From: Ruegeria sp. Alg231-54
Lineage (GTDB): Bacteria; Pseudomonadota; Alphaproteobacteria; Rhodobacterales; Rhodobacteraceae
Length of the DNA: 64,000 bases
Direction: 5' to 3'
NCBI RefSeq assembly: GCF_900143525.1
Contig: NZ_FREZ01000003.1
Location: 422,054-486,053, forward strand
Position 1 is the stretch's first letter, and the number at the start of each line of letters is the position of its first letter. The position numbers were made by a program, and so were the translations under genes. Below the pieces are notes generated by a model, which was given only the letters and a program-made list of their open reading frames with translations, was not told where the DNA came from and did not search any database. This document shows positions 9,575 through 19,094 of the stretch, one piece after another.

Positions 9575-10607
9575 ACGACGCACACATGTGCCGCTGCACC
9601 TTGTGGTCATTGCGCCGCTGGCCGCGATCTTTACTGCGTTACTTCTCGCTGCGGGTCTCATCGCAGCTGCGGGGGTAAACCCGCTCACGGCGTATGGCGA
9701 AATGCTGGCCGGTGCGCTTGGCTCACGCCTTTCGATCACCGAGATGCTGACCCGCGCCACGCCGCTCATTTTCACTGGACTTGCCGCGGCCGTCGCATTC
9801 CGTGCACGGCTTTGGAACATCGGAGGTGAGGGACAGTTCTTTGTTGGTGCGCTGGTCACCGCTTGGATCGGGCATTCGCTCGGGGTTCCGGGATGGATTG
9901 GTATTCCACTTTTGATGCTAGCAGGCATGACTGCGGGCGCGGCTCTTTTGGCGGGACCTGCCTATTTGCGCCTGCGTTTCGGGGTGGATGAGGTGGTGAC
10001 GACCCTTCTGCTCAACTTCATCGTAATCCTTTTTGTGGGCCTCATGATTGAAGGCCCGATGCGCGATCCGTTGGCCTTTGGGTGGCCCTCTTCAGTGCCC
10101 GTAGACGGAGATTTTCGTCTCCCGGATCTGATCCCGCGCACGCGTCTGCATATCGGGCTGCTTTTTGCCATCGCAGCAGCAGGCGCCGTTTGGCTGATCC
10201 TGGCGCGCACCGTTTTTGGCGCTGAAACGCGCGCCGCAGGTTTGAACGCCAGTGCCGCTGCCTTTGCCGGAATATCCCTACCCCGAACGATCATGGGCGT
10301 AGCTCTGCTTTCGGGCGCCCTGGCGGGGCTCGCCGGGTCTGTCGAAGTCATGGGTGTTACAGCAGGGGTCACCACCACCATGAGCCCCGGTTTTGGCTAT
10401 GCAGGCATCGTTGTCGCCATGCTCGCCGCCTTGCATCCGGCCGGCGTCGTTGCTGCCGCTGTTTTCGTTGCTACAGTCTTCGTCGGGGCCGACGCCATGA
10501 GCCGCGCGACCGGTGTTCCCAGTTTCATCGCCGATGTGATTGTAGCGCTCTGTTTGCTTACCATGATCGTGGCCCTTCTTTTCACAACCTACCGGGTGCG
10601 CCGATGA
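9564..10607 (+). CDS. BMP-type nucleoside ABC importer, permease 1
   Basis: This 347-residue membrane protein has about nine hydrophobic segments and matches the YufP/NupP type of the branched permease superfamily. Diagnostic segments are FRARLWNIGGEGQFFVGAL and the cytoplasmic loop FGVDEVVTTLLLNF. I chose the ATG at 9564 because the GGAAGGA ribosome site at 9549-9555 lies 8 bp before it; the ATG at 9558 is too close. The start lies within the last codons of the ATPase gene. It pairs with the product of 10604-11545. Confidence 0.9.
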   Translation: MRLERRTHVPLHLVVIAPLAAIFTALLLAAGLIAAAGVNPLTAYGEMLAGALGSRLSITEMLTRATPLIFTGLAAAVAFRARLWNIGGEGQFFVGALVTAWIGHSLGVPGWIGIPLLMLAGMTAGAALLAGPAYLRLRFGVDEVVTTLLLNFIVILFVGLMIEGPMRDPLAFGWPSSVPVDGDFRLPDLIPRTRLHIGLLFAIAAAGAVWLILARTVFGAETRAAGLNASAAAFAGISLPRTIMGVALLSGALAGLAGSVEVMGVTAGVTTTMSPGFGYAGIVVAMLAALHPAGVVAAAVFVATVFVGADAMSRATGVPSFIADVIVALCLLTMIVALLFTTYRVRR

Positions 10608-11545
10608 GTGATGCAATTGATCTGCTGCTGAATACCAGCCTGTGGGCTTCCGTGTTGCGTATTGCCACGCCACTCATATTCGGCGTCCTTGGCGCATTGC
10701 TCTGCGAACGTTCGGGCGTGCTCAATCTGGGAATCGAGGGGATCATGACCATGGGCGCGATGAGCGGATGGCTTGCCGTCTATATGGGCGCACCTTTGCT
10801 GGTGGGCCTGATGATTGCGGCCCTTTGCGGCGCCGTGATGGGCTTGCTGCATGCCATGCTGACGGTTCCGCTTGGGCTTTCGCAACATGTATCGGGGCTT
10901 GGTATTACGCTGTTTGCATCTGCTTTGGCCTACTACCTCTACAGGCTACTTGTCGAAGTGGGTGACTTGCCCCCAACGATAGAGCCTTTCCAGCCGCTCA
11001 ATGTTCCGGGGCTTTCCGATATACCTGTTCTCGGTCCGATACTGTTTTCCCAAGCCCTTCCGACTTACCTGGCGCTCTTTGCTGTGGCTGCGATGGCTTA
11101 TGTTCTTGCCCGTACACCGTTAGGGCTAGCCATTCGGATGACCGGTGAAAGCCCGCATGCGGTTGAGGCACAGGGGCTGAACCCCATCCGCATCCGCATC
11201 GGCGCAGTTGTTGTCGGATCGGCTTTGATGGCGGTGGGCGGGGCTTTCCTGACGACAACTGCGTTTAACAGCTTTTTCCCGGGTATGGTTCAGGGGCGTG
11301 GCTGGATTTGCATTGCGCTGGTCGTCTTCGCCAGCTGGCGGCCCGGCAAGGCGCTGGTTGGCGCCGTATTATTCGCATTCTTTGATGCATACCAACTGCG
11401 GCTGCAGACTGCGATTGAAGGCGTACCCTACCAGCTCTTCCTGATGGCGCCTTACGTACTTTCTATCGTCGCGCTCGTCCTTGTCGCCCGCAGAGCCGAA
11501 ATACCCGCGGCGTTGATGGTACCCTATCGACGCGGTGAACGTTAG
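10604..11545 (+). CDS. BMP-type nucleoside ABC importer, permease 2
   Basis: This 313-residue membrane protein is the second permease of the importer (YufQ/NupQ type). Typical features are the N-terminal GVLGALLCERSGVLNLGIEG motif, in which the LNLGxEG segment is conserved, and the later GMVQGRGWICIALVVFASW. It overlaps permease 1 by an ATGA junction and closes the six-gene operon that began with codA. Only 86 bp separate it from a broken insertion sequence. Confidence 0.92.
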   Translation: MSDAIDLLLNTSLWASVLRIATPLIFGVLGALLCERSGVLNLGIEGIMTMGAMSGWLAVYMGAPLLVGLMIAALCGAVMGLLHAMLTVPLGLSQHVSGLGITLFASALAYYLYRLLVEVGDLPPTIEPFQPLNVPGLSDIPVLGPILFSQALPTYLALFAVAAMAYVLARTPLGLAIRMTGESPHAVEAQGLNPIRIRIGAVVVGSALMAVGGAFLTTTAFNSFFPGMVQGRGWICIALVVFASWRPGKALVGAVLFAFFDAYQLRLQTAIEGVPYQLFLMAPYVLSIVALVLVARRAEIPAALMVPYRRGER

Positions 11546-11631
11546 CGGATGAGGTGGATGGTTCCTGCACCACCTGTATCGAACGTGCGAAAGTACAGTT
11601 GTCACTAACTGCCAGGAAAGAAGCCACCCAA

Positions 11632-12648
11632 TGACGGTAAAGACTGTGGGCCTGGATTTGGCCAAGGACGTTTTCAAGTGCACTGTGTTTCGGCCATGGG
11701 GCGTCGGATCATCAACAGGAAGATCAAACGCGCGAAGCTGATCTCCTTTTTCGAGACATTGCCGCGCTGTGTGGTTGGGACAGAGGCTTGCGGTTCATCC
11801 CATCACTGGGGGGCTAGCTGAGCAAGTTTGGCCATGACGTTCGGCTCATGCCAGCAGCCTATGTCAAACCCTATTTGAAGCGCGGCAAGACAGACGCAGC
11901 GGATGCCGAGGCGATTTGTGAAGCAGTGCGTCGACCAACCATGCGCTTTTTCGAGATCAAGTCCGAAGACCAGCAGGCCGTTCTTGCAATACACCGCGCC
12001 CGGGATCTGGTCGTTAGGCAGCGCACCCAGGTCGTCAATATGATCCGCAGCATCCTCCGGGAATTTCAACATATTCTGCCAACCGGTATCGAGGCTGTTT
12101 CTAAATTCGCTCGGGAACACGGCACCGAAGCGCAGTTGGAAATGCCCGAGATCGCGGACGAAATTCTTGGCGTGATGTGTCATCAACTGAACGGACTCAA
12201 TGCGCAGGTTGATGGGCTTACCAAACTGATCGAACAACACGCATGGTATGATCCCGATGCACGACGTCTGATGAGAATGCCGGGGATCGGACCGATCACC
12301 GCTTCGGCCGTTGTCGCCACCATTGACGATGCAAAACAGTTCGAGACCGGACTAAATTTGGCGGCTTGGCTGGGGCTGACACCGCTGAACAAATCCAGTG
12401 GCGGTCGAGAGCGCCTCGGGCGGATCACAAAGAAGGGTGACCGTTACATCCGAAAACTGTTGATCATCGGAATGACGTCGCGTGCATTTATGGCGAAGAA
12501 CAAACCTGAGAAAGCGGATATTTGGACCGCCAAGCTGTTCGACGAGAAACCCTTCAGGCTGGCAACGGTCGCCATGGCGAACAAATCCGCCCGGATCATC
12601 TGGGCGCCACTAACGAAACAGGAAGAATACCGGCAGCCGATCGCTTGA
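11632..12648 (+). pseudogene. IS110-family transposase, frameshifted
   Basis: The N-terminus reads TVKTVGLDLAKDVFK, the DEDD-type start of IS110/IS1111 transposases. The frame then breaks near 11695, continues in another as RRIINRKIKRAKLISFFETL to a stop near 11818, and shifts again to SKFGHDVRLMPAAYVKPY. From 11848 the frame is open to the end and contains KRGKTDAADAEAICEA and the C-terminal MPGIGPITASAVVATI helix-hairpin-helix segment with GRERLGRITKKGDRYIRK. At least two frameshifts make a full-length transposase impossible. The element has presumably been immobile for some time. Confidence 0.85.
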
Positions 12649-13065
12649 TCCTGCCACGAGATGCAAGACGCTTGATGTGATGATGCGAAACGAAGTCAAC
12701 CAAGAGTAACGAAAGCCCGGCGAATGTCGTGGCCCCTGAGGTCGTTTAGCCGATAGGAACCTTGCTCGCGGAACTCATCAGGGCCAGTGGCAACTGCCAA
12801 GCAAACAGGCCGGACACAGGACTGAACTGAAGGACCATCGCAATCACAGAAATCTCTGGCAATGCAGGAGCCATCTACACAAGACTTTCGTCGGCGGATC
12901 GCGGTGCTGCGTCGCAACCCGCGCAGACCGGGCATTGGCTTTGTGGATTACAGATGGCTCCGTTGCGCAGCGAATGGAGGGTAAGCTGCAAGCACACAAA
13001 AGCCTGTTTCGAGACCATTAGCCCCACATAAATATTCTAGACCCGACGGCATACTAAAAGCACAT
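12649..13065. other. Probable IS110 3' tail and non-coding spacer
   Basis: Directly after the transposase there is a non-coding tail of the kind carried by IS110/IS1111 elements, with the stretch AACTCATCAGGGCCAGTGGC at 12772-12791, probably ending near 12880. I did not find defined ends. The remaining DNA to 13065 has no credible gene. Confidence 0.4.
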
Positions 13066-13380
13066 CTTACACACCAGAAACGGCTCAGGGCTGTCCATTT
13101 CTTCCAGACCTTTACCTGTGATCAGCCAAAACCGATTGCCGACATTGCGCTAAAAGCTGCGGTCGTGACTAACGAGCAGACACGAAGCATTTTGCCTAAT
13201 CAATTCGTTCTCAAGAGCTTATTACCCTTCAATGTCGAGGTGGCTTGTCGGCTTATCAAGCAAGTAAAAACTTGGAAACTTGAGCCGTAATATCAACATC
13301 GCCAAACCCGCCTTTTGCGCTCCAGACAGCGCGCCAATTTTGGTGTCTTGCATCTGTATGTTCACGCGCACTCGCCTGAA
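13066..13380 (-). pseudogene. ABC-F ATPase (Uup-like) remnant
   Basis: On the minus strand two consecutive reading stretches reconstruct the last ~110 residues of an ABC-F protein. The ABC signature is IGALSGAQKAGLAM, Walker B is YLLDKPTSHLDIEG with Lys in place of the catalytic Glu, and the switch region is ASCLLVSHDRSF followed by a stop, then RNVGNRFWLITGKGLEEMD. A TAA after DIEG and a frame change break it, and the N-terminal two thirds are missing. ABC-F proteins act on ribosomes. This copy is dead. Confidence 0.72.
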
Positions 13381-13531
13381 CACCACGCGTGTTGGTCGCC
13401 ATTGTCAAACCGTCGTTGGTCAGTGGTTCCGATGGATTCCATCTCCAAATCCTACCAGATGTGCAATCAGGGGATGTCCATTCCATTAGAACCCTCCAGA
13501 CCTCTAAAAAGCGAAATCTCCAACGCTCTTT

Positions 13532-14209
13532 TTAGGCATAAGAACACAGTTTCGATGTCGTCAGCTTCGCTTTTACTAAGGCTTCAGAAAACGCGACGGC
13601 ACACGCTACCCCGTCGACCACGGGCAAACCGAACTCCTCTGAAAGCAGCGACATCAAATCCGTCATACCCGCGCAACCTAGTACAATAGCTTCAGCCCTA
13701 TCTTCATTAATCGCGGCACGAATTTCGGACCGTATTTTGTCGACGGTCTTTGGGTCGTTTTCCTCAAGCTTCAAAACTGGCACATCTGACGCGCGAACCC
13801 GGACACATCGGCGGTCTAGACCATAGCGCAACAGGTTCGCTTCCAATCCCGCAAGCGACCGGGACAATGTCGTAATAACGCTAAATTTTGGGCTAATCAT
13901 GGACGCGGCGTGATAGGCCGCTTCACCAACACCGATCACCGGGGCAGATGTGACGCAGCGCACCGCATCAACGCCAGTGTCGTCGAAACAGGCAACGACA
14001 ATCGCGTCCGCGTCCGGGTATTGCGAAACAACTTCCAGCAAGCCCGGAACGCAGGTCGAAACATCGAGGTATCCCTGAATACTAGCCGGGCCATCGTGCG
14101 AGTTGACGGCCACAATCTCGGTTTCGGCATGTGCGACCGCCCGCGCTGCAGCCTTGATCTTTCGGGTCATGGAACTTGTGGTATTGGGGTTGACGACAAG
14201 CAGTTTCAC
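13532..14209 (-). CDS. Asp/Glu/hydantoin racemase family protein
   Basis: This 225-residue cytosolic enzyme matches HyuE-type racemases. It starts with KLLVVNPNTTSSMT and keeps the two catalytic cysteines of the family in VVACFDDTG (near residue 75) and LGCAGMTDL (near residue 184). Such enzymes racemise hydantoins, allantoin or acidic amino acids by two-base proton transfer. It is the last gene of the Liv-type importer operon, 7 bp after livF. That placement suggests the imported compound is a D/L-hydantoin or amino acid derivative rather than a plain branched-chain amino acid. Confidence 0.85.
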   Translation of the reverse strand: MKLLVVNPNTTSSMTRKIKAAARAVAHAETEIVAVNSHDGPASIQGYLDVSTCVPGLLEVVSQYPDADAIVVACFDDTGVDAVRCVTSAPVIGVGEAAYHAASMISPKFSVITTLSRSLAGLEANLLRYGLDRRCVRVRASDVPVLKLEENDPKTVDKIRSEIRAAINEDRAEAIVLGCAGMTDLMSLLSEEFGLPVVDGVACAVAFSEALVKAKLTTSKLCSYA

Positions 14210-14216
14210 GACATCC

Positions 14217-14939
14217 TCACACTTCTCCGCCCAGATAGGCAGCTTTGATCCTCGGATCAGTCAGAAGTTCCTTGGAATTTCCTGAAATCACTACGTTCCC
14301 GGTCGTCAACGCATAGGCGCGATGCGAAATTGACAACGCCATACGCGAATTCTGTTCGACCAAAAGAACCGAAACCCCTTCGTCGCGGTTAATGGCCACA
14401 ATGGAACGGGCAATGTCCTGCACCAGTTTGGGCGCGATGCCCAGCGACGGTTCATCCAGCAGCAGCAGACGGGGTTTCGCCATCAATGCCCGGCCGATTA
14501 CCATCATTTGCTGCTCACCCCCTGAAAGGGTCCCGGCGGATTGGGAAAACCGTTCCTTCAGGCGCGGAAACCGTTCCAATACAGACTCCAAGGTCTGCTG
14601 AATTCCGGCCTTGTCCGACCGGGTGAACGCGCCCATCAGCAGGTTGTCTTTTACCGTCATGTAGGGAAAAACCCGGCGCCCTTCCGGTACCATAGCAATA
14701 CCTCTGGACACAATCTCGGCAGGGTTAGTACCGGCGATCTGTTCACCCTCAAACGCGACCGAACCGGACTTTACTTTGGCCAGCCCGGTGATTGCGCGCA
14801 AGATCGAACTTTTGCCCGCCCCGTTGGCACCGATCAGAGCAACGGTTTCACCCTGCTCCAGATCAATCGACACGCCTTTCAGCGCGTAAACGTGATCGTA
14901 GTAGAGTTCGACATCCTTGAATTCCAACATTTTTGTCAT
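14217..14939 (-). CDS. livF: Liv-type ABC importer ATP-binding protein LivF
   Basis: This 240-residue ATPase has Walker A GANGAGKSS near residue 37, the signature TLSGGEQQMMVIGRALM, Walker B LLLLDEPSLGI and a VLLVEQNSRMAL switch segment, all in the LivF form. It energises uptake with LivG. It lies between livG (3 bp upstream) and the racemase gene. Confidence 0.93.
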   Translation of the reverse strand: MTKMLEFKDVELYYDHVYALKGVSIDLEQGETVALIGANGAGKSSILRAITGLAKVKSGSVAFEGEQIAGTNPAEIVSRGIAMVPEGRRVFPYMTVKDNLLMGAFTRSDKAGIQQTLESVLERFPRLKERFSQSAGTLSGGEQQMMVIGRALMAKPRLLLLDEPSLGIAPKLVQDIARSIVAINRDEGVSVLLVEQNSRMALSISHRAYALTTGNVVISGNSKELLTDPRIKAAYLGGEV

Positions 14940-14942
14940 GGC

Positions 14943-15725
14943 TCAGATCCCGATCTCGTCATCTGCGCTGCCCAGATAGGCTTCGATAACCCTTTCGTTG
15001 TTCTGAATTTCCGCCGGCACGCCTTCGGCAATCATTTCACCAAAGTTCAGCACCACAATCCGGTCGGAAATATTCATTACCGCTGGCATGTCGTGTTCCA
15101 CCAGCAGCACCGTAACACCCCGGTCATCGCGGACCTTGCGGACCAGATTGACCATTTTCATGGTCTCGTCGTGGTTCATGCCCGCAAAGGGCTCATCCAA
15201 CAGCAAAACTTTGGGGTCGGTGGCCAATCCGATAGCAATTCCCAACGCCCTCAGGTTGCCCTGAGGCAGGTTCGAGGCCTGTTCATTCGCGATCTCGGTC
15301 ATGGCGAGGAACTCAATCAGGTCGTCGGCATATTGCCCGAAACTGTCGACATCCTCATGCGCTGTTCTGGTGCCCCAGAAATATCCCGCCAGAGAGGCCC
15401 GGGCGCGCAGGTGCTGGGCGACAATTATGCTTTCCCGCACGGTCATCGACTTGAAAATCGTCGTTTCCTGAAACGTGCGAACAACACCTTTGCGCGCCAC
15501 CACGTGAGGTTTCAGGTTTGAAATCCTTTCACCGTTGAACAGTACCTCACCCGTCGTCGTGGGCAAAAAAGACGAGATCATCTTGAACAGGGTGCTTTTG
15601 CCCGCCCCGTTTGGCCCGATAACCGAAAGGATTTCGTTCTCATTGACATTAAATGAGATATCGCTGTTGGCGATCAGGCCACCAAACTTTTTGGTGACAT
15701 GGCGGACTTCCAGAATATGGCTCAT
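14943..15725 (-). CDS. livG: Liv-type ABC importer ATP-binding protein LivG
   Basis: This 260-residue ATPase has Walker A GPNGAGKSTLFKM and Walker B LLLDEPFAGMNHDE followed by VLLVEHDMPAVM, the pattern of LivG. The signature loop is divergent: NLPQGNLRALGIAIGLA replaces the usual LSYGxQR form, so Ser and Gly are not in their normal places, though the P-Q-G-N-L-R variant occurs in members of this family. It overlaps livM by 4 bp. Confidence 0.92.
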   Translation of the reverse strand: MSHILEVRHVTKKFGGLIANSDISFNVNENEILSVIGPNGAGKSTLFKMISSFLPTTTGEVLFNGERISNLKPHVVARKGVVRTFQETTIFKSMTVRESIIVAQHLRARASLAGYFWGTRTAHEDVDSFGQYADDLIEFLAMTEIANEQASNLPQGNLRALGIAIGLATDPKVLLLDEPFAGMNHDETMKMVNLVRKVRDDRGVTVLLVEHDMPAVMNISDRIVVLNFGEMIAEGVPAEIQNNERVIEAYLGSADDEIGI

Positions 15726-16708
15726 TTGTCCGTTCCTTTTTTGCCCGGCAAACGCATGCTAAGCAGCCCGTTCGGCAGAAACAGCATCAGGATGATCAGC
15801 AAACTGGAATAGGCCAGAAGCTGGAAGCGGCCGAGTTCGAACAAAAGGTCCCAGCCGAAATACAGCACTAAGGTGCCCAGCATCGGACCAAAGACATAGC
15901 CCAACCCGCCAAGAAAGCAGTTCAGCATGAAGTTCACACTGTCGGCGACCTGAAAGCTGGAGGGATAGACCGACTGTGCGATTGAGCCGAACATGGCCCC
16001 GCCGATACCGCCCAGAAAGGATGAGATCGCAAACACAATGACCCGGATATACGAGATGTTGACGCCGATAGAGCTTGCCAGTTCCTCATTCTGCTGCATC
16101 GACCGGCACAGGTGACCAAGCCGCGAATTCACCAGGCGGTACATCGCGCCGAAGGTCAGCACCATCAACACGCAAGCCGCGTAGTAGAAAGCCAGCCTCG
16201 GGTTCTCAAGCGTGGCGAAATCGGGGACCAAGGTCAGCCCCAGGATCGACACACCACCGGGCAACGGGATCGAGGTGATGCCCTTTGCCCCATTGGTGAC
16301 AGGCAACGCAAGCGCGGTCAGCGTGACCACCTGCGTCAGAACCAGCGAGATCATCGCAAAATAGACACCGCGCAGCCGCAAGATCGGAACCCCGATCACG
16401 ACCGCTACCCCGGCGGCAAACAGCCCTGCAAGTGGCAGGGACAGCCAGAAGGACATGCCCGCCTTCGTTACCAGAATAGCCGAGACATAGGCCCCGATCA
16501 GGGCAAAGGCGCCCTGCCCGATATTAATACGACCGATATAGAAGGTCAGCCAGACACCCGCACTTGCGATAGACAACAACGCCACCGCGGTCAGGGTATA
16601 ATACAGGTCCGATCGTCCAGCGGCCGCGATAAAGCTGGGCACTGCGATAAAAATCGCCATCAGGAACACAGCCAATCCGGTCCATTGGATCATTTGGAAT
16701 TTTGGCAC
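15722..16708 (-). CDS. livM: Liv-type ABC importer permease LivM
   Basis: This 328-residue protein has about eight to nine hydrophobic segments. It carries the conserved INIGQGAFALIGAYVSAIL stretch near residue 60 and the EAA-like coupling loop MQQNEELASSIGVNISYIRV near residue 205. It forms the membrane channel with LivH. The stop-start overlap with livG is ATGA, and livH lies 4 bp upstream. Confidence 0.93.
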   Translation of the reverse strand: MPKFQMIQWTGLAVFLMAIFIAVPSFIAAAGRSDLYYTLTAVALLSIASAGVWLTFYIGRINIGQGAFALIGAYVSAILVTKAGMSFWLSLPLAGLFAAGVAVVIGVPILRLRGVYFAMISLVLTQVVTLTALALPVTNGAKGITSIPLPGGVSILGLTLVPDFATLENPRLAFYYAACVLMVLTFGAMYRLVNSRLGHLCRSMQQNEELASSIGVNISYIRVIVFAISSFLGGIGGAMFGSIAQSVYPSSFQVADSVNFMLNCFLGGLGYVFGPMLGTLVLYFGWDLLFELGRFQLLAYSSLLIILMLFLPNGLLSMRLPGKKGTDK

Positions 16709-16712
16709 TGCG

Positions 16713-17582
16713 TTATCCCCACGGTTTACCCATCAGCCCTTGTGGGCGGATGGCCAGGAAAATCATAAGCGATACGAAAATCAGCAGATAGGTTATGTCG
16801 CCATATTGCGAGAGAACAGCCAGACCGATGGCTTCGAGAAACCCAAGAATGATCCCACCTGCAATTGCGCCGGATATCACCCCTGCACCACCGATCATCA
16901 CCATCATGAAGGCTTTGATCGAGGTCGGCCCGCCCATGCCAAGATTGACGCCCGTGATGGTCACCAGCAATCCACCAACCAAACCTGCCAGCATGGCGCC
17001 AAGCGCGAACCCGATCATCGAATACTGGGCGACGTTGACGCCCATCAACTGCGCTGCCGTCCGATCCTGCGCCAGCGCGCGCAGCGCTCGGCCGGTTTTG
17101 GAATATTGCATAAACAAGATAAACGAGACGATCGACAGAATAGCCAGAACACAGATCAGGATGCGATCATAGGGCATGATCAATCGGAAATCCCAATTGA
17201 AAACCCCGTCAACAATTTTGGGGACGCCGCGCTGTTTTTCGCCAAAAACAAGCAGGATGACCGCGTCGAAGAAAAAGGCCAACCCGGCCGCCAGCAGCAT
17301 TGTGCTTTCCTCGCGCGAAGATCGCCGTATGACCGGCGCAAACAGAAAACGCTCGATCAATGCGCCAAGAACCGCAAGGGTGAGGCAGGACGCCAAGAGA
17401 GCCAGCACAAACGGCCAACCGAGTTGGCCGTAAAATGTATAGGTGACGAAACCGCCAAGAACATACATCTGCCCATGGGCAAAATTCAGCACGTTCATCA
17501 GGGCGAAAATCAGCGTCAGTCCAAGGGCGATCATCGCATATTGCGCGCCCAGATAGATCCCATTTGCTAATATTTGTTCCAT
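16713..17582 (-). CDS. livH: Liv-type ABC importer permease LivH
   Basis: This 289-residue membrane protein has the LivH hallmark near its start (LTLIFALMNVLNFAHGQMY) and the coupling loop ALAQDRTAAQLMGVNV near residue 185. It is the partner of LivM. It is preceded by a 94-bp gap containing a strong hairpin that separates it from the binding-protein gene. Confidence 0.93.
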   Translation of the reverse strand: MEQILANGIYLGAQYAMIALGLTLIFALMNVLNFAHGQMYVLGGFVTYTFYGQLGWPFVLALLASCLTLAVLGALIERFLFAPVIRRSSREESTMLLAAGLAFFFDAVILLVFGEKQRGVPKIVDGVFNWDFRLIMPYDRILICVLAILSIVSFILFMQYSKTGRALRALAQDRTAAQLMGVNVAQYSMIGFALGAMLAGLVGGLLVTITGVNLGMGGPTSIKAFMMVMIGGAGVISGAIAGGIILGFLEAIGLAVLSQYGDITYLLIFVSLMIFLAIRPQGLMGKPWG

Positions 17583-17607
17583 GAGTGTCCCGCTTAAGTT
17601 TCGGGTA

Positions 17608-17632
17608 TCCCGGGCCGATTATCAGCCCGGGA
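17608..17632 (-). terminator. Hairpin between livK and livH (likely attenuator)
   Basis: Arms TCCCGGGC (17608-17615) and GCCCGGGA (17625-17632) pair perfectly around a 9-base loop. No T-run follows, so it is more likely an mRNA stabiliser or partial terminator than a true end. Such hairpins behind binding-protein genes allow the binding protein to be made in excess over the membrane subunits. Confidence 0.6.
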
Positions 17633-17676
17633 GAGTGAGTGGCACGTTAGGTTCTGTCTTGATTGGGAGTATTGCC

Positions 17677-18864
17677 TCAGTCGACTTCGGCGACAAACAG
17701 CGTCTCAAACGCGCCATCCTGATAGACATTCACCACCAAGGGAACGGCGATCTGGCGCTTTTGCCCGAATGACGTCGAACCCACATACCGCATCTTAGCG
17801 TCACCTTTCATAAAAGGGTTTGGCGCTTCAAAGGTATCCATGGTTGTCTGGAACGCTGTGACATCCTCGATACCTGCGGGATTGGCGTTCAACGTCGCAA
17901 GAATGTACTCCAGCGCGTAAACCTTGGTGTTGGACTCGTCGTTATACTCGCCGAACATATCGGTATAGCGTTTGACGAATTCCTTCATATCATCCGAAGC
18001 GATCTCAGGGGTTGACGCGCCGCCAACGGAAATGAACCCGTTGGCCAGGTCCCCTGCCCCTTCGCGCAGTACCGTCGCATCCTGCGCGGTTTCGGTTGAG
18101 ATGAGGCCCTGGAATCCAAGCTCACGCGCCGACCGGATCAACTGAGGCGCATTAGCCGGAGAAACACCGGACAAAACCAGCAAGTCAGGCTGCGTGCGCA
18201 TGACCGGTGTCAGCACCGGCGTGAAATCAGTGGTATCCACCTGGTAGGTCACGTTGTCAGAAACAACCTCAAGACCCAACAACTTGGCTGCTTCGACACC
18301 ACCATCCCGTTGGCTCAGTGGGTCGGACTCGTTCGCGGCAACGAAAGCAACGGACGATACGCCCTTTTCGTCCTTCAGGTATTTATAGATCGCTGGGCCA
18401 GACTGATAGTTTGCGACCATGCCAAGCACCGCATTCGATGCCGGGGCGGTGTACAACTCTTTCGGGAAGGCATAGGGGAAATACATGATCCCCTGCGCTT
18501 CGGCGACGGGGCGCACCGCTGCAGCACCATCATCCACGTTTGGCCCCACCACATAGTGGATACCCTCTTGCGCCATCTTCTCCATACCGGCAATTGCGCG
18601 CTTGGGGTCTTTCTGATCATCGAAAGAAACGATTTCGATGTCGTACGTGGTATCGCCGATCTTGTATCCACCGGCCTCGTTTATCCAATCTGCCCGCGCT
18701 TCCATTGAGCGCTGATTGGAAATCCCCCAGGCCGCAGCCGGACCAGAGGTTACTCCAACAAAGCCTATTTTTAGCACCGGGTTTTCCGCCCAGGCTGCCG
18801 ATCCCAGAACGGATGCGGCCAAAGCCAAAGCAGCCGATGATTTCATCAGATTTCTGCGTTTCAT
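17677..18864 (-). CDS. livK: Liv-type ABC importer substrate-binding protein
   Basis: This 395-residue periplasmic protein starts with a Sec signal (MKRRNLMKSSAALALAASVL, cleaved near AWA-EN). The type I periplasmic fold follows, with LKIGFVGVTSGPAAAWG, DDQKDPKRAIAGMEKM and HYVVGPNVDDGAAAVRPVAE. It is longer than LivK of E. coli and closer to the urea/amide-binding Peripla_BP_6 group. I chose the ATG at 18864, which has a GGGAGG ribosome site, over an upstream start at 18984. It heads the operon and faces the GntR regulator. Confidence 0.9.
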   Translation of the reverse strand: MKRRNLMKSSAALALAASVLGSAAWAENPVLKIGFVGVTSGPAAAWGISNQRSMEARADWINEAGGYKIGDTTYDIEIVSFDDQKDPKRAIAGMEKMAQEGIHYVVGPNVDDGAAAVRPVAEAQGIMYFPYAFPKELYTAPASNAVLGMVANYQSGPAIYKYLKDEKGVSSVAFVAANESDPLSQRDGGVEAAKLLGLEVVSDNVTYQVDTTDFTPVLTPVMRTQPDLLVLSGVSPANAPQLIRSARELGFQGLISTETAQDATVLREGAGDLANGFISVGGASTPEIASDDMKEFVKRYTDMFGEYNDESNTKVYALEYILATLNANPAGIEDVTAFQTTMDTFEAPNPFMKGDAKMRYVGSTSFGQKRQIAVPLVVNVYQDGAFETLFVAEVD

Positions 18865-18960
18865 TGTTTCCTCCCTTTTGAGGTCTCGGCGCCTCTTTGG
18901 GGCGCTTGAATAACTAAACCGTGTCACAGGTCGAATCCCGGTGATCAGGATAATTCCTGC

Positions 18961-19020
18961 ATTGTTAACAATTCTTGTCAACATATTTTGTTCTCAACAA
19001 GATTGATATTGTCGACACAA
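18961..19020. promoter_or_regulatory. Putative GntR/FCD operator cluster
   Basis: A perfect 12-bp palindrome ATTGTTAACAAT (18961-18972) is followed by TTGTCAACA (18975-18983) and TTGTCGACACAA (19009-19020). A further ATTAACAAT lies at 19055-19063. These fit the TTGTnnACAA consensus bound by FadR/FCD-type GntR proteins. They lie between the divergent binding-protein and GntR genes, so the regulator probably controls both directions. Confidence 0.6.
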
Positions 19021-19094
19021 ACCCGATATATTGTAAGGAGAAAGCCTTACAGCTATTAACAATTTTCAAGCGTATTCCACCGGCATGGAACCAG

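Noticed and set aside
14541..15521. Plus-strand frame of 326 codons opposite livF and livG
   Set aside because: It is the mirror of two well-defined ATPase genes and shows no family features.
16112..17570. Long plus-strand frames opposite livM and livH
   Set aside because: They are rich in Gln, Arg and His, as expected from reversed membrane-protein codons, and have no motif.
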